Source of the DNA: Magicicada septendecula
Taxonomy: Eukaryota; Arthropoda; Insecta; Hemiptera; Cicadidae
Direction of reading: 5' to 3'
Assembly (NCBI GenBank): GCA_034769895.1
Contig: CM068367.1
Span: 347,781,611 to 347,845,610, forward strand
DNA length: 64,000 nucleotides
The notes under the pieces are model-generated. The model ran no database searches. It was not told the DNA's origin and worked only from the letters and a program-made list of their open reading frames with translations. Position numbers and translations under genes: made by a program. Shown here piece by piece: positions 13,986 through 27,651 of this stretch. Position 1 is the first letter of the stretch; each line of letters opens with the position of its first letter.

Positions 13986-14878
13986 ACCGATGACTCGGAA
14001 TTGCTTTCAGAGAGCGCACCCAGGATTTAACCTATTTTCGGGGAGGCTGTTAGGGAACTTAGAGACGAGGTGCACGATTTTCATTTTCTTTATTATTTTA
14101 TCTACAAGCAGGAATCTTTTTCGGCGAAACGATGGTACGCAACTTATTTGGGAGTCATGTCGCACGAGCAGGAGATAATTATTGCTTCATACAATTTCTC
14201 TCATGTACGTTCCACTTATAATGCCCAAAACAAGCCTTCATACATCTGTGGCATGAGTGCAATCTTTGTAAGAATCATGAGTCAAAATTATTTAAACAGA
14301 GGCGCTTACTAATTTGCATATTCTTACTGAATAATAATTAATTAATCAGTCGATACTGACATTATTGAGATAATAACACAATAATAAACAATAATATAGG
14401 TAAAATAATCAGACATGGGGCAGTCGCGCATATTGTAGTGGGAATATGGCTAGGACAGTGTAATATAGGCCTACGTAATGAAAAGCTACATTTGAAAATA
14501 TTAGCCTTCTCCTTGAGTGACGAGTCGACGTACGTAAGTTATGATTGCTATTTCGATTTCTACACGACCAAACAGTACACATGGACGTTATGTAAAACGA
14601 AACAAGCATTAAACACAAGGGACAACAATATTAAGATTTCACTTAGTAATGATCAGTACTGCAATTATTTTGTAAGCAGTGACATGGCATGTTCTGTCTA
14701 TCACACTGTTTCTCAGTCGACCCTAGACATCATCAAACGTTGTATGTTTTGGAGTATGTAATATTTTGTGTACAAGTACGCTTCAGGAAGAAAACGTAGT
14801 AATATATAATCAACAGTGCAGTGGCGTATAGGTTTGTTTGAATAAGTAACATAAATTACAGGCTCGTAAGTGAAGTGA

Positions 14879-14879
<1 letters not shown>

Positions 14880-14909
<30 letters not shown>
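14880..14909. repeat. (TG)n microsatellite
   Basis: About 15 uninterrupted TG units. Confidence 0.95.
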
Positions 14910-14912
<3 letters not shown>

Positions 14913-15019
14913 AAATAAGATGTAACATAAAGAACAGGAGAGACAATATAACGCAACAATTAGACTCAAACTATTTAAGTAATATAGAGCACATTTACTT
15001 ACACGCAATTACAAACATT

Positions 15020-16340
15020 TGGCTCAGTTCTTCCACCCCACTAATGTTTCCTTCAGTGTTATCATTTTTATTATCACTGCCACGCAAATCGTCTTCACTG
15101 CTGCTATCCCGTCCTCCATTAATTTCAAAACGATCTGTTCCATTAGGCCTATCCATTCACTGGTGCGACCTCACGTAATCTTTTTCAATTTTCATGAGGT
15201 GGTCATATCTTGATGTCCAGTCTGTGGGAGAATACGCTCAAATTCCTTTTTTGCTAAGTTTATAACACTGTTTACAGAAAAATACACGTTTCTTTAACAC
15301 GCTGCTTCACGATGGCCCAAATCATTTCTAGAGGACTAAGATCCCGATGATAGTGTGGAAGTCCTAAAGTGTGCGATAATTTGTTTTTTAGAATTTGTTT
15401 GAATTACTTCTAATGTTGTCTTTGGTTTGCCAAAATAGTATCTATTTGAATAGTTTTTTTATCTTGGTTTATTTTGTTTAATTAGTCCATAGAGTTGTTA
15501 AACATGGATGTACTACAAATAATGCCATGGTTCACTAACCAGTTAATCATGTCTACCTCTTTTGTAAATGATCTTGGAGGCGGATTTATTCGTACATTAC
15601 GGTAGGAGGCATTATCTGTTACAATCGCACAACCATTCCAGTCATCCACTTTTCATAATTTTCATAGTTCAGGACGTTGCGATAATCGCCATTTTTTGAA
15701 CCCGGTTTAAATATTAACAGCGCATTAGGTACAAACCATTTTCACCACCAGTATTTACCACAACCATCCGCTGTTCTTTGTTTATTGGAGTTTTCAGCCA
15801 CTTTTGTTATTGTCTGTCCACGTTTTTATAACTGACGTTAATGTGTGGAAATAAGATTCGTCTGTGTATACTATGGACGCCATTCTTCTCTGTGTGCCAT
15901 ATAATTTTCTTATATAATCAACTCTTTAAGTTTCTAATGTCGTGTGTTTCTATTAATGTTTCCTACTACTTTCGGTACGTTTCCATCGAAATCTGATTTA
16001 ACAAATAATGTGACGACTCAGACTAGATACGCTACAGTAATAATTAATTTGTTTTTTAGAATTTGTTTGAATTACTTCTAATGTTGTTCTATCCCCTTCT
16101 GTAGACTGACATTCGTGAATAATTCGTCGAATAGTACACTTGTACAAATCGACTAAATCAGTTTTTATTTTCTTTGATAAACGTTTTTTATGGAGTGTAC
16201 TGAAAGATTTTGTATCGCCCGTAACACTGATGCCCCTTTAATAATTCTAGAAACACTATTTAGAGACATACCACATGCCTGAACTACCCGTCCTGTAACT
16301 TTCTTATCGATATTTCTTTACCTTCCGATTTCATAAACTT
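15020..16340 (-). pseudogene. Broken DDE transposase (IS630/Tc1/mariner superfamily, DDE_3 type)
   Basis: Reading the minus strand from 16,340 downward, frames switched by indels give the family's blocks in order. First is an N-terminal helix-turn-helix block (GRVVQACGMSLNSVSRIIKG), then VLFDELF-like/RRIIHECQ-like residues. Next comes the first catalytic aspartate in VYTDESYFH, followed by QRMVVVNTGGENGL. The second aspartate is in IVTDNASYRNVRINPPPRS. The catalytic glutamate region is LPHYHRDLSPLEMIWAIVKQ (near 15,310-15,370). An acidic C-terminal tail with DSSSEDDLRG follows (about 15,080-15,120). The usual enzyme cuts and pastes its own transposon in the nucleus. Here stops and frameshifts occur throughout, and an exact 42-bp segment is duplicated (15,378-15,419 and 16,046-16,087), so this copy is dead. 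Neighbouring inverted ends are listed separately. Family assignment is firm from motif order; clade is not resolved. Confidence 0.88.
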
Positions 16341-16799
16341 GTACACGTTATAAATGATTTTCCGACTCTATATATGACTTTCCTTTACACTAAAGTCAAT
16401 GGCAATCCAGACTGATCCATTTCACTCCCCAAACAGGAAAATATAGCAATAAAGTAAACTGGCTTTTAATGAAAACTGGCTGCTTTTTGAAAAGTATTAA
16501 CACAGTAATCTCAGCGTTTTCTTGAGAAAACTGAGGTGTGTTTTAATGTTGAATGCTAATTGCTACATATAGGCCTACCATGCTGCGGTGACATGGAAAT
16601 ATTTGATTCATGTCTGGTAAACTTACCTATACTGATTTTTAGTTTATCATTTAGTAATAGTAAAAATATTTGTTTATTTGTGAGAATAAAGTACTTACTA
16701 TATTCTTGCTATTTGTACGTACGTTGATTACAAAATTCGTACAAAATTTTAGGGGGTTCTAACTCCCAAACCCCCCTGGGTGCGGCACTTGTTGCATTA

Positions 16800-19700
16800 C
16801 AATCCGTCTGAAAGACTGTTGCATCTCATCAGAGAAGGTAAAAGCACAATTTTAGTAGAATATTTGTTTGATAATGATTTATTTTATTTATTTTTTCTCT
16901 CAAGACTTAGTTACACGTTTCGACCTCTGCTGACTTCTACTGTGTCCTCATACTATCGTTTCCTTTTAGGCGTATAATCGAATACTACCTACAGGTTTCC
17001 ATTCCTTCTCATTTTGCTAATATCTCGTCTCTACTTTTGAGATTACACTTTAGTCAATAAAAATAAAAATAAAAATTTGCGTTTCTTTCATTTTATAATT
17101 GCAATTCCGATGTCAGTTTAACCCCCCAACATTTTTTTTTAATTTAAAAATGTTTATTTCTATGACTTGAACACAGTGTTTGTCATTAAGTGTACGTCAC
17201 ATCCGTAAAGGACCACCATTAGACCTTTTTGAATAACTAATAACTTATAAAAAAAAAATTATACAACAAAACATTATTCAAGAGAACAGTTAAAATAATC
17301 ACATATAGGATAGTTAATGAGAGAGAGAGAGAGAGAGAGAGAAAGCACACAAGGGATTATATAACCAGTTTCTGAATGTTGACACTGTAAAAAATGAAAG
17401 CTAGCATGCGGGCATAAATGTATCCTCGTCTATGAGACAACCACTTAAATGGGACCAATGCAATATTATGAGTGCCTGGAATCGATGGCACTATACTATT
17501 ATTTCCAAAGGTTAGCGTCACTGGAAATGGTGTTGATGGGAACTCGACACTGATGTATGGATAAACAGAAATTAATTTAAAACTTAAAAGTTACAAAATA
17601 AACGAATCGAATTAAAGGAGAAACGAACGGTTTGATATACAGTACGGGTGTAAAATACGTGGTGAGAATTCATAATATAAATTTCTTACTGATTTTGAGG
17701 AATTAAAAAATTACGAGCTCAGCGAATTTTCACTGGAGGTCGTTTCCCTTTAATTCGTTTATCCTGCTTCGGCGGGTTGCTCGTGGTAGTCATGAACGTT
17801 CTCTGGAAGTAGCTTTCGCTACTGCTGATTAATTGCAATAGTAAACTATTATTTTATTAACTTATGAATTGAATAACCGTGTGCTTCTGGACCCGTGCAA
17901 TATAAACGCGCGCGCACACACACACACAAACTCATTCGTACACGTCGTACGTATATAACATTTTTGTACACATAGTCGAAGTAGAAAAGATTTTTATCTA
18001 TTTGCGCTGTATAGTAAAAGGAGAAGGCAGTAGACTACATAGTCAAATGCAGGTGAAGTGTCACTTTAACCCGTGCTTTTTACGAAGAGACAGGTCATGT
18101 TGGAGACTTGTGGCAAGAGAGAGAGAGAAAAAGTGAGGGACAGAGAGGGAGAGGGAGAGGGAGGCAGAGAGAAAGGAGCGTCTAATTAACACTACAGTGG
18201 GGAATACATGTGGCGTCACATGTCACAAGGTAGCGAAACAAGAGTGCAGTCACCTTGTGCTCCAGTTGTCGCTCACCATCCCAAATATCGGATAACTTCT
18301 CAGTATCATCGGTTGTAAGACACTAATATTTAACACTTACTAAAGTCTACTATATTTGTATTTCGAGTTCCTATTTTGTAATAAAGGGGAAAAATACAAA
18401 AATAATTTTCATATGAGTAAGAAGTGTGGCAGTTGCATAGTATGCAGTGTAGTGTGTAGTTGACACAGTTTTTCTACTCATACCTACGTAAGCTCACTTG
18501 TGCTAAATTGCAGTTTTCTCAAGAACTCATTGTTCTACGAGTCAATGTTTCCTTTTTTCAGCATTCTTCCTACCTTTATTATTCATACGTTAGGTGCCTT
18601 TGAACGCTGGTCCACAAAGTTCAACCCCCGTGGCAGTCCATTTAGGAGTCAACCCACACGTAACATTTTACACAATCATATAGTCATGTAGTCAGTATAT
18701 TTGCGGTCGAAGATGACTACAGAGTGTTATTGTTAAGTATGCGGTACATATTCCACATAAACTAAGCCTTAAAACAAGTGGATCTGCCAAATTTTTAATT
18801 AGTGAAGTAAGATTTAGTATATAGTAAAAGTATAGACTATTATATAATAGGTCTATTTGTATGGCACAACGTAATTTTAAAAATTTATGTTTATATTCAT
18901 TGAACTGAAGAAAAATTATTTTGTATAACAATATTAATAAGTTATAATTATTATATTACTGTTAAGATTATATTAAACATTAGTAATCATTATTTAAGGA
19001 TTATTAAATAAAATAAAAATTATTAATTATATAAAAAAGAATGTATTATTTAATAAATTAAAATAACTAATAAATCAATTAATTAAATTAACTAAAATTA
19101 ATATATTATGTTAACGAATTAATTGATTGGAAGAATAAGATTTAGTTTGGTCTTTATTTAAAATCGTAATTTACTCTTAATAAATCCATTCACAATAACT
19201 ATTTCAAATACAGCTTTTGCTGAATATTGCCACTGCTGTCACAAGTGTTACCTCTATACGGTTGGTAATAAAAATGCAAATCAACTAATGATTCTTTGGT
19301 GGTAAAATAATTTAATGTCTAACAACAATAACAATCAACAACAATCAACAACAATAAAATAGCATTAATTAATTTACTTATATTGCGCATTACAGAAATC
19401 ACAACAAAGACAACGACTGCATTGCTGATGCGTCAGTACAACAATGCTGTTAAAACTGAGCCGAACGATGATTGACACGACAGATTGCAAATAAAAATGA
19501 TTTACAAGTATTGGAATTACAACAATTATAGCGGCATGAAGACAGATGACGACGATGCTAGCGCTATCTATGTCACAAATACTGGAGCAGACCGCGTCAG
19601 CTGCAATAACAACAGTACGCAGCGGAGATCATAAATAGAAGAGTTCTTTATGATTTAATAATAAAAGAATATATTGTAAGGTTAGAAATATTTTTGTTTG

Positions 19701-20340
19701 TTTGCTACGTTTTTTGAAATGGAGATTTTTTTTATAATCATTACACAAGTCTAAGTGTATGTGTGGCAACCAAAATGTGAAAAGCGACAAGAATATTATT
19801 ACTTGGAAATTGGCGACAAACTTAAAAATACACAGATTGTCACAGGAAAATTTATGCAAACTCAATAAAACAATAGGGTTAATAGGTAATATAATATTTA
19901 TAATAGGCAACAGTAAAACTATCACGTATTTACTACCATAGTAACAATACAGTGCGATAATAATCTTTCAATATGTCATTGTTATTATTATTTTTATTAT
20001 TATTGGCATAAGTGATAATACTAATACGTTAATATTATATGATGACAGTTTATATTAATATTTCATTACAGATAAAATGTTTATCGCCACTTATGGAGAA
20101 CATACCCGTGTTTAACGCATGCCGCAGTTCGCCTAGCCCAAATCTCGTATTGTAGAACTCCCTAAAATGAAAACGCGTGTAACACGACTTCATCATTCTG
20201 AGTCGTTTGGATACGCCTACATGTGTATCCACACCCACAAGAACATCATACACCAACGTGTAAAAATAACAGTTTACACGCAAAAACTCGTAACTATTTG
20301 CTTAAATAAATCCTTAAATTTTTAGTGACCGTCAATCAAT
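16800..20340. other. AT-rich intergenic DNA with small simple repeats
   Basis: Contains a (GA)n tract at 17,319-17,342, an alternating CG/CA tract at 17,907-17,928, and a purine-rich stretch at 18,115-18,175. From about 18,900 to 19,140 the sequence is extremely AT-rich, built from short TTAATAAAT-like words. No gene is recognised; frames up to about 98 codons here are AT-rich noise. Confidence 0.55.
17319..17342. repeat. (GA)n microsatellite
   Basis: Twelve consecutive GA units at the end of an AT-rich stretch. Confidence 0.9.
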
Positions 20341-20403
20341 GAATTTTTTAGTGGATGGTTAGTGAGGATCGGTCAAAAATAACACAAATTTTAACTATTT
20401 TGC

Positions 20404-20443
20404 GTCGACGTTTCGACAATATTTATTGTCATCTTCAGGACCT
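20404..20443 (-). other. Hammerhead-like hairpin motif of Penelope-like element type
   Basis: On the minus strand the order is CCTGAAGATG, a perfect 7-bp hairpin (GACAATA with TATTGTC), then GAAACGTCGAC. This layout (CTGANGA, stem II, GAAAC) is what hammerhead ribozyme cores look like, and Penelope-like retroelements are known to carry such motifs in their terminal repeats. The canonical core is CUGAUGA; here the fifth base of that box is A, which would be expected to weaken or abolish cleavage. No Penelope reverse-transcriptase motif is seen nearby. The motif is seen directly; the element assignment is inference. Confidence 0.4.
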
Positions 20444-20599
20444 GTGTATGAAATACAAAAGAAATGTCAAACACAACGGAACAATTAAATATTTGGGTGA
20501 ACGTGTTCGTGTATGTGTGTGTGTGCGTGCGTATGTATGTATCATTGTATATGTGAAGACTTATGATAGTTTGTTTACATCTTCAAATTATCTTTAAGA

Positions 20600-21060
20600 A
20601 AACGAGCAAATTATAGTATGAGAGAACTTAATTTATACAGTATTACAATTTAAATTACTAAATGTAATGATATTTTAATTAATTAAACAAACAGTAATTA
20701 ACAATTGGATATTAGATTGGTACATAAATTGTTTATACCTACAGCAGTCAACATATAGCAAAGTAAAATATATTCCTATAACTAAAACAGATTAGGGGAT
20801 GTTCACTACGTAATTATTAAAAGTTATTTTCAACATGTTTCACTCCCTACTGGTATTAACAAACAATCATAATTTAGAAACATACAATTTACACAGTAGC
20901 TGTAGAACATTACGACTTACATCAAATAGTTGACAAAGGTTACAAACAAAAGTTTCTGGTAAATTTTACTAACAGGTGAACTTGGATAATAATTGTAATC
21001 GTATTGTAAATTATAGTCAAGAGTACTATAGAATAATGTAATTTATGTATGTGTCCACAA
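20600..21060. other. AT-rich spacer, nothing recognised
   Basis: No frame, motif or repeat stands out. Confidence 0.5.
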
Positions 21061-21203
21061 TCACACCTTCTCTCTCACCCATTCTCCCCGTACTAGTCCT
21101 TCTCACTCTAACCTGAAATCGCTCTATCACTCACTATCCTTCCCACCCACTCTCTCTCTTACTACATCTCACTCACTGTCTCCCTTCTTCCCTCTCACAC
21201 CCT

Positions 21204-21336
<133 letters not shown>

Positions 21337-21622
21337 TGTCTTTGTCCACAATTGGCACTCTAAAACACTCACCATTTTATTTTTATTACACTATCATCCT
21401 CATATAAAATAGAGAATTATGCACACGATAACAGAATAGATTTACCAACTTTCATTAAAGGGTTACATACTTTTATAACACAACATTATAGATATATAGA
21501 TAACAGATCTATTATACGAAAATGGTTATTACTTAATATTTACATTTTGTACAATGTTATTTACCTGGAACTTGGTCTATATAGAGTACCATAGTCTCAT
21601 GTAGTTCTTATATATGTCGGTC

Positions 21623-21626
<4 letters not shown>

Positions 21627-21690
<64 letters not shown>
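21627..21690. repeat. (CT)n microsatellite, about 64 bp
   Basis: Uninterrupted CT repeat about 290 bp after the first one. Confidence 0.97.
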
Positions 21691-21693
<3 letters not shown>

Positions 21694-21794
21694 CTTGTCT
21701 CTTTCTAGACTCATACAACACCTTCTCACTCACATTAACCACTAGGGCGCTCTGTCTCTCTCTCTCTCACTCACAATCTAAATAGCACTACATA

Positions 21795-22047
<253 letters not shown>

Positions 22048-22049
22048 CA

Positions 22050-24150
22050 AAACACCTCACAAGCCAACTACACATTCGAGCATCCATACATAAATATAAC
22101 ACTATTTTATTCTCTTCTTTTTATCATCTAAGTGTAAATTATGCACAACGGAGATGCCCATTGTACTGAGTTTAAAACTGATCGAATATGTGTCTATAAG
22201 AATTGTTATATGTTACTTAGCTAATACTAAATAATATGATCAATGAGACACAATTGTTGCTGACGTCAAAGACACAACTGTAAATTTGCCCGAACCAACA
22301 CTCTATTTATAAAACAGAACAAACGACCCTTGTACATTTGAAGGAAATGAAAGTAACATGTGTTAGGAAGGCAGTTGAGAAAAGATTTGCACTTGGGGGA
22401 GTGTGACACTAATTAATATCTGACAACGAGCTGGCCACAAATATGACCAACACGTCTTGTAGGGAGACTACTGATTATTTCTTCGAATTCATGTCTTGAC
22501 GGTGTGTATAAATTGAGCATAACTGGACGACAGATTTTGAGTATCAGTGCGAAAATGAATGGAGTGAGGGTCACTTTTTGCTTAAAATATTATCTTAATA
22601 TTTGCTTAAAAATATACATCGTAAGAGTTGCCGTTTCCCTGCCACCGTGTCTTTATCATGTTAATCACGTTTTCTTATTAGTGTTTTAGGGTCGCACTGC
22701 ACCATGGTTAATAAGTGCTGTCTGTTGGAAACAACTGGTTATTTATCGGTATGGCAAAGTTGCTGTGAATAAAGACGATTTCGATCATTATTCTTACTGA
22801 AGTGCCAACGAATGAAGCGGAAATGTTTCGTAATATGCATTTAGTTTAGGTAGCGTGCTACATCACGTGCGCATAGACGACTCACTACAACGAAGAAAAG
22901 GAGACGTTTCAATGATTCATATCAATTTCAAGGACGTTCCGAATGTTACAAGGATTTAGCAACTGAAGTTTTGTACATTTCCTTATCGCCACTTCTTCAT
23001 ACACAGTAAGTACACACAAACGAAAGAAACCAGTCTAAATGTTGCTGACTGGCCGTTGCCGTCTGAGGGAGTCAAATTAACTTTTTAATTTTTCGTGCAA
23101 TTCATTTTAATTCTTTTTCGTGCAACGAAACTTTTTAGTACTCACTTTAATTTTTTACAATTCAAAACGTTGTAACATTTTTTATTGAGAGGATGACAAA
23201 GCGAAATTTGATTGTAAAACAAAAAGCGAAATTCGCAATTTGTTTCCCCGTGCACTCCTGTTGTAGACAGCCCGAACTACACGACTGCTAACAGATGTGT
23301 CTATTCGGGCATAAGCAGGTTTATAACTTGTAGCCGTTGAAATAGGCTACTACGGATATATACAACACATTCAGCTGTATGTGTAAAATTTAAAAATAAA
23401 CGTTTTACTTTCTTTTACTAGTCCATTATTTTCGTCGATTCTAAGAGATAATTTCAAGTAATCCGTTACCGTTAATTTAGTACAATTCTCGCATTAATTC
23501 CACTAGTATATTATTGTTTATTATCTGTTAATTAAGTACAATTCACGCCAGTACAACTAGTATGCTGGTACAATGGTATACGACTGATTTTGTTTTCTAG
23601 GTTTTATACTGTAAAGACGTAATTTCTCTGTTATGTACACCTTTTATGGTTGTAAGGTGTTATCTAGTATTCTTAAGTCATTATAGTTAAGAAAAAGTTA
23701 AACTTTAGGTCCAAAAATTAGATATAATTTTAAAAAATTATTACGACTACGGGTCTCGCGTGTGAGTGATGCAGTAATTATCGGAATTGTCTCTGTGAAT
23801 GTTAGAGCTGCATTCATTTGATGTTTAACAAATATCTTGATAATTGGCTGATAGGCCTATAAGGATTCAAATTAAAAGCAGATTTTTTTATTAAGAATGT
23901 TTGTTTTATTTCATTCATCAACACTCTTTTTTGTAATAAAATTAATTTATAACAAACACATGAATTTTAATATTAATTTTCGTGTCTCATGATTTTCAGA
24001 CTTGGCGTGGTTTTATCAAACTCTTTCTTTGCTACTACACATAAGTTATATTTGTGTATATGCTAGAAGGCCGATGTTACAAGTCCTTTCGGTGTGACAC
24101 ACACGTAGGCAGCTACCATAAATAACTATAAATAAATGGCAATCATAAAT
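22050..24150. other. AT-rich intergenic DNA, no gene recognised
   Basis: A TGACGTCA octamer lies at 22,261-22,268 and a TAGGCCTA octamer at 23,852-23,859. No frame has recognisable content. Confidence 0.5.
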
Positions 24151-24164
24151 TAAGACGTCTATAG

Positions 24165-24270
24165 GACACTGGTATTTGGGTAGACCCAGGAAGAGATGGC
24201 TGGAGGATCATTAGAGGCGAAATAGGCAGCACCTTGCCCATGCTGTGTTGTGAAGATGATGATGATGATA
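24165..24270 (+). mobile_element. 5'-truncated LINE, 3' end with (GAT)n tail
   Basis: The plus strand reads GRPRKRWLEDH and then a stop. This is the typical extreme C terminus of the reverse-transcriptase ORF in several insect non-LTR clades. About 65 bp later comes GATGATGATGATGATAA, a simple-repeat tail of the kind such elements use instead of poly(A). The rest of the element is absent upstream, as expected of 5' truncation during target-primed reverse transcription. No target duplication was identified. Confidence 0.6.
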
Positions 24271-24279
24271 AGAATTAAA

Positions 24280-26985
24280 ACAAAGTTTTAATATTCTCAA
24301 AAAATTAATAAATATGAAGTATTTTTATTTAGATTATCAAATTCTGAGTAAAAAATGTCATTTTACAAAAATATACTTGAATTAAATACTTGAATTACTT
24401 ATGATATTGTACAACACTATCATAAGTAAATTATTGGTAACAGTCAACTTTAATTATCTTCCTCTTGGGACAGGGTAACAATTATGTTGATTGGAACTTA
24501 GTTTTATACTGTTTCTGTATGGTGTCGTCCAGACTGCGTACAGTCCTGATCGCGTACACATCAGACTGCGTACAGTCAGCTACCCGGAGAGAATCAGATT
24601 GTTTCGACAATCGAGGGGTGTTTCAAATTGTGAAGAAGCCAAGGTCGTTATGTGTTTATGATTCATTCTAACATACTTAGTATTAACATACCGTCTTAAG
24701 TAAAGTTAATAAAACCCTACTTCTAAAAAAACAATTTAGTTCACTGAAAGAACGAAAAGATCTAGTTTTAGCGTCAGCCAGTACTGCGTGGCCTCTTCTC
24801 AGTGGCCCTGTCATGAAGCATTGCACAAATTTTGCAAGACAATGTTTCACAACAGGGCGTCAAAAGACTCACGGATGTCACGGACTCGCATTCGGCCTTT
24901 TAATTTAAAGTCTAGTCCAAACAATACCTTTATATTACCTTCTCAATTTATTTAATTTATTATTTTTTATTTTTTAGGCTATGCAGAATTAACAAATACA
25001 CATACGCATGAGCTAATAATACGGTTTTCTTTGTGTTTAATGTACCTTAAGAACGAAGTGGATATACTCTTCAAATATCTACCTGCTTTTCCACCCCCTC
25101 ATAATTTTTGTAGCTCTTCCAATTATTTCGTTAACTGTGAGTACTTCTTTTTCCTCGTGACGTCATCTAGATTCAATTCCATCCTTAAAATATGTAGGTT
25201 TTATTTCTCCGCTTCGCATTAGCCTAAGTCAGCTGATGAGATCCATAATTCTTGGGCGGGGTCTTTCAATCGACCTATTAATCTTGTAGTCCCACCTTTC
25301 ACCAGCGTTTGTCGTTAGTCGCCTTAGTTGACAGCAGCTCCATAACGTCGGGTATACTGATGGGTTATCTAGCGATTGGTCTAAAATGTAACTGAAAATC
25401 TTTTTGACGTTTTCAAGTAAAAATGTACTCTCTCTACGTTTTATCTTTGCGTGTGGCCGGCTTTGTGATAGCTTCCACACGTTGTTTCTTGTTAACTAAT
25501 ACACTTTCAGACATTAACACTGCCACATACCAGATGTCGAGTTGTTCGTTATTCACAATCTGGACAAATCTTCTCGTATACGCAATCTGGACAGTACGCA
25601 ATAAGGACACAACCTTCTGTACCATTACGGAATAGTACAATTTTGTAACTAAATTTTAAATAAAGGGACGTTGACATTTCAAAACGTGTTAATCCGACCG
25701 TCCGATAAACCGGGCGCACCCCAAATACGTTATACTTAATTTACTGAGAGATGCAAATTAAACACAGAACGCACATAAATCAATTAACAAATTTTAATTA
25801 AATTTATATAAATTAATCAGTAAAATAAAAATTAATTTAAATTGAGAAAAAATCCATTGTTCAGGTAGTAACACGTACAGAATAGAAATGGACGATCAAT
25901 ACTGGCAGAAAATATGAGAGAGACCGTTATTTACAGGCAAAAACGAAATGTTTGTTTACAGATAACGAGGTACGCCATTAGCTATTTGGCGATACCAGTC
26001 CTAGACATAACAACATACATTAATACACAAGAGCAATGTTTCAGCTAACCACTTAAGCTAACTTTTACAAATTTAGAAATAAAATATTCAAACTGTTCCA
26101 TTGTAAACTAGTTAAAGGTAAAAAGTGTGTAAGATCTGAAAAATTGAATTGCTTTTTATATATTAGAAAAAATAATATTGTGATCTACTACATACAAAAA
26201 AGATTTTCTTTATCCGAAGTTATTATGCAGCCTTGTATAATTTTCTTATACCTAGTTACCAAAAGATGAGAATAGCCACGTGATAAAATACCATCAACCG
26301 AGCAGCAGTAATAACGTTTCCAGTATACTGATGTTGTTATGTCGAAGTTCCTTGCCTAACTCATTTCTTCTCTACACAAATTTTATCATTATGCAAAATG
26401 CAAGAAACGTGCTTTTTACCATCAGTAGTGATCGTATCTTATTTTCAGGTTGTACTTTATAAAATATTTACTCTGGTTTTAAATTATATTTTTAACTTAT
26501 AAATTGATTTTCCTGTCCTCAGCTTACGATGTCTATTCGGTATGATATGTTATGTGATTTGGTCTCGTATGGCTCCCGCTAATCTTATTCACATTAACGT
26601 CAACCAATCAGATTCATTTTTTAGAATACATCTATTCTCACCGCTGAACAGAATGTGGTTATAAAATAAATTGTTTTTTTGTTTTTGAGTTACATACAAC
26701 AATTTGGATTTTAAGTTTTGAATTTTATTTTAGTACGTGACAGTAGAATTAACATTAATTTCCCGTTATTCACCTTCAGTCTCGGTCGTTTGGATGAAGT
26801 AGGTTGCTACCATACAGTTTTATCACCCTACTGTGGTATATAAACACACACACTTTTAACATTCATAAGAACACTAAAAATGCGAAAGGTAAGTGGCGTT
26901 TGTGGAAGGAATGTAGCAGGAGTGTTTCACGTCGGAGTTACGTAAGGGCATCAGCGTACTGACAGTAGACGGAAGAGAGTTAAAC
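24280..26985. other. AT-rich intergenic DNA, no gene recognised
   Basis: Contains a TGACGTCA octamer at 25,158-25,165. A short phrase around TCCAGACTGCGTACAGTC (about 24,528) recurs in looser form on the minus strand near 25,565-25,600, giving two weakly similar short peptides. This looks like a decayed short repeat. No gene is supported. Confidence 0.45.
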
Positions 26986-27598
26986 AAAGTAAGTGACACG
27001 ACACGGCAGGTGTTACGCGTCAGTGTCACGTCACTGTGTGGTATGTTACACTTGTACGGTTTCCTGTCATGCTCTTATGGTTTCAACTGTCATTTACACA
27101 AGAGCTGTCCTTTGTGTCTACTGTTGCGTGTACACGTGGGTTTGGGTTTACAGTTACGCTAACGGCTTCGTCAATGACGTACTTCACTGGCGTGACATAT
27201 TTACGTTAACACCCCCTTACACTAGCGTACTGATTGCTTGCAGCAGTTTATTGCGTCAGGAGATCAGTCGACACTTAATGAAGCTTAACAGAGTGCTTGT
27301 GTGTACCCAAGAAAGGAGAGAGAGTTTGTGTGAGAGAGAGAATGTGATTGAGGGAATGTATATGTGTGTGCGCGCGCGTGTGCGAGAGAGAGTGTGTAAG
27401 AGCAGAGAGAGCGAGAATGTGAGAGGGGAGTGAGAAAGGTGAGCAGGAGTGCAAGGGGTAGGTAATTACAGGAGTAATTAAAATTCTTAAACTATACAAA
27501 TATATAGGGTTGGCAGAGCCAAACCAAACTGTACGAAGTTCTGACAGCAAGCGCAGTGGGAGTACTGTATTCGATTTATGTTATGTTTCCCCAATATA

Positions 27599-27601
<3 letters not shown>

Positions 27602-27649
<48 letters not shown>
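27602..27649. repeat. (AT)n microsatellite
   Basis: About 24 consecutive AT units. Confidence 0.97.

Positions 27650-27651
<2 letters not shown>

Larger units (their letters stand above)
14012..16795 (-). mobile_element. Candidate body of a Tc1/mariner-superfamily DNA transposon
   Basis: The transposase pseudogene at 15,020-16,340 lies between two similar inverted ends: a plus-strand GCGCACCCAGG near 14,016, and the inverse (CCTGGGTGCGG) near 16,777. Both are followed inward by a run rich in G or C. This 'CACCCAGG + G-rich' end resembles ends I associate with insect DNA transposons. The inverted match is only about 9-11 bp and no target duplication is obvious, so the two ends could belong to different insertions. 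The stretch 14,070-15,000 holds no recognisable coding sequence and includes a TAGGCCTA octamer at 14466-14473 and a GT tract at 14,880-14,909. Confidence 0.35.

Noticed and set aside
22704-22770. CACCATGG start followed by a Cys-rich MVNKCC beginning, reminiscent of a THAP protein
   Set aside because: The frame ends after 22 codons and later THAP zinc ligands and the AVPTIF-type motif are absent in all frames.
26993-27433. 146-codon plus-strand frame, the longest outside the retrotransposon
   Set aside because: The C-terminal half is low-complexity GA/GT repeat, the N-terminal half has no recognisable domain, and there is no supporting promoter or splice evidence.
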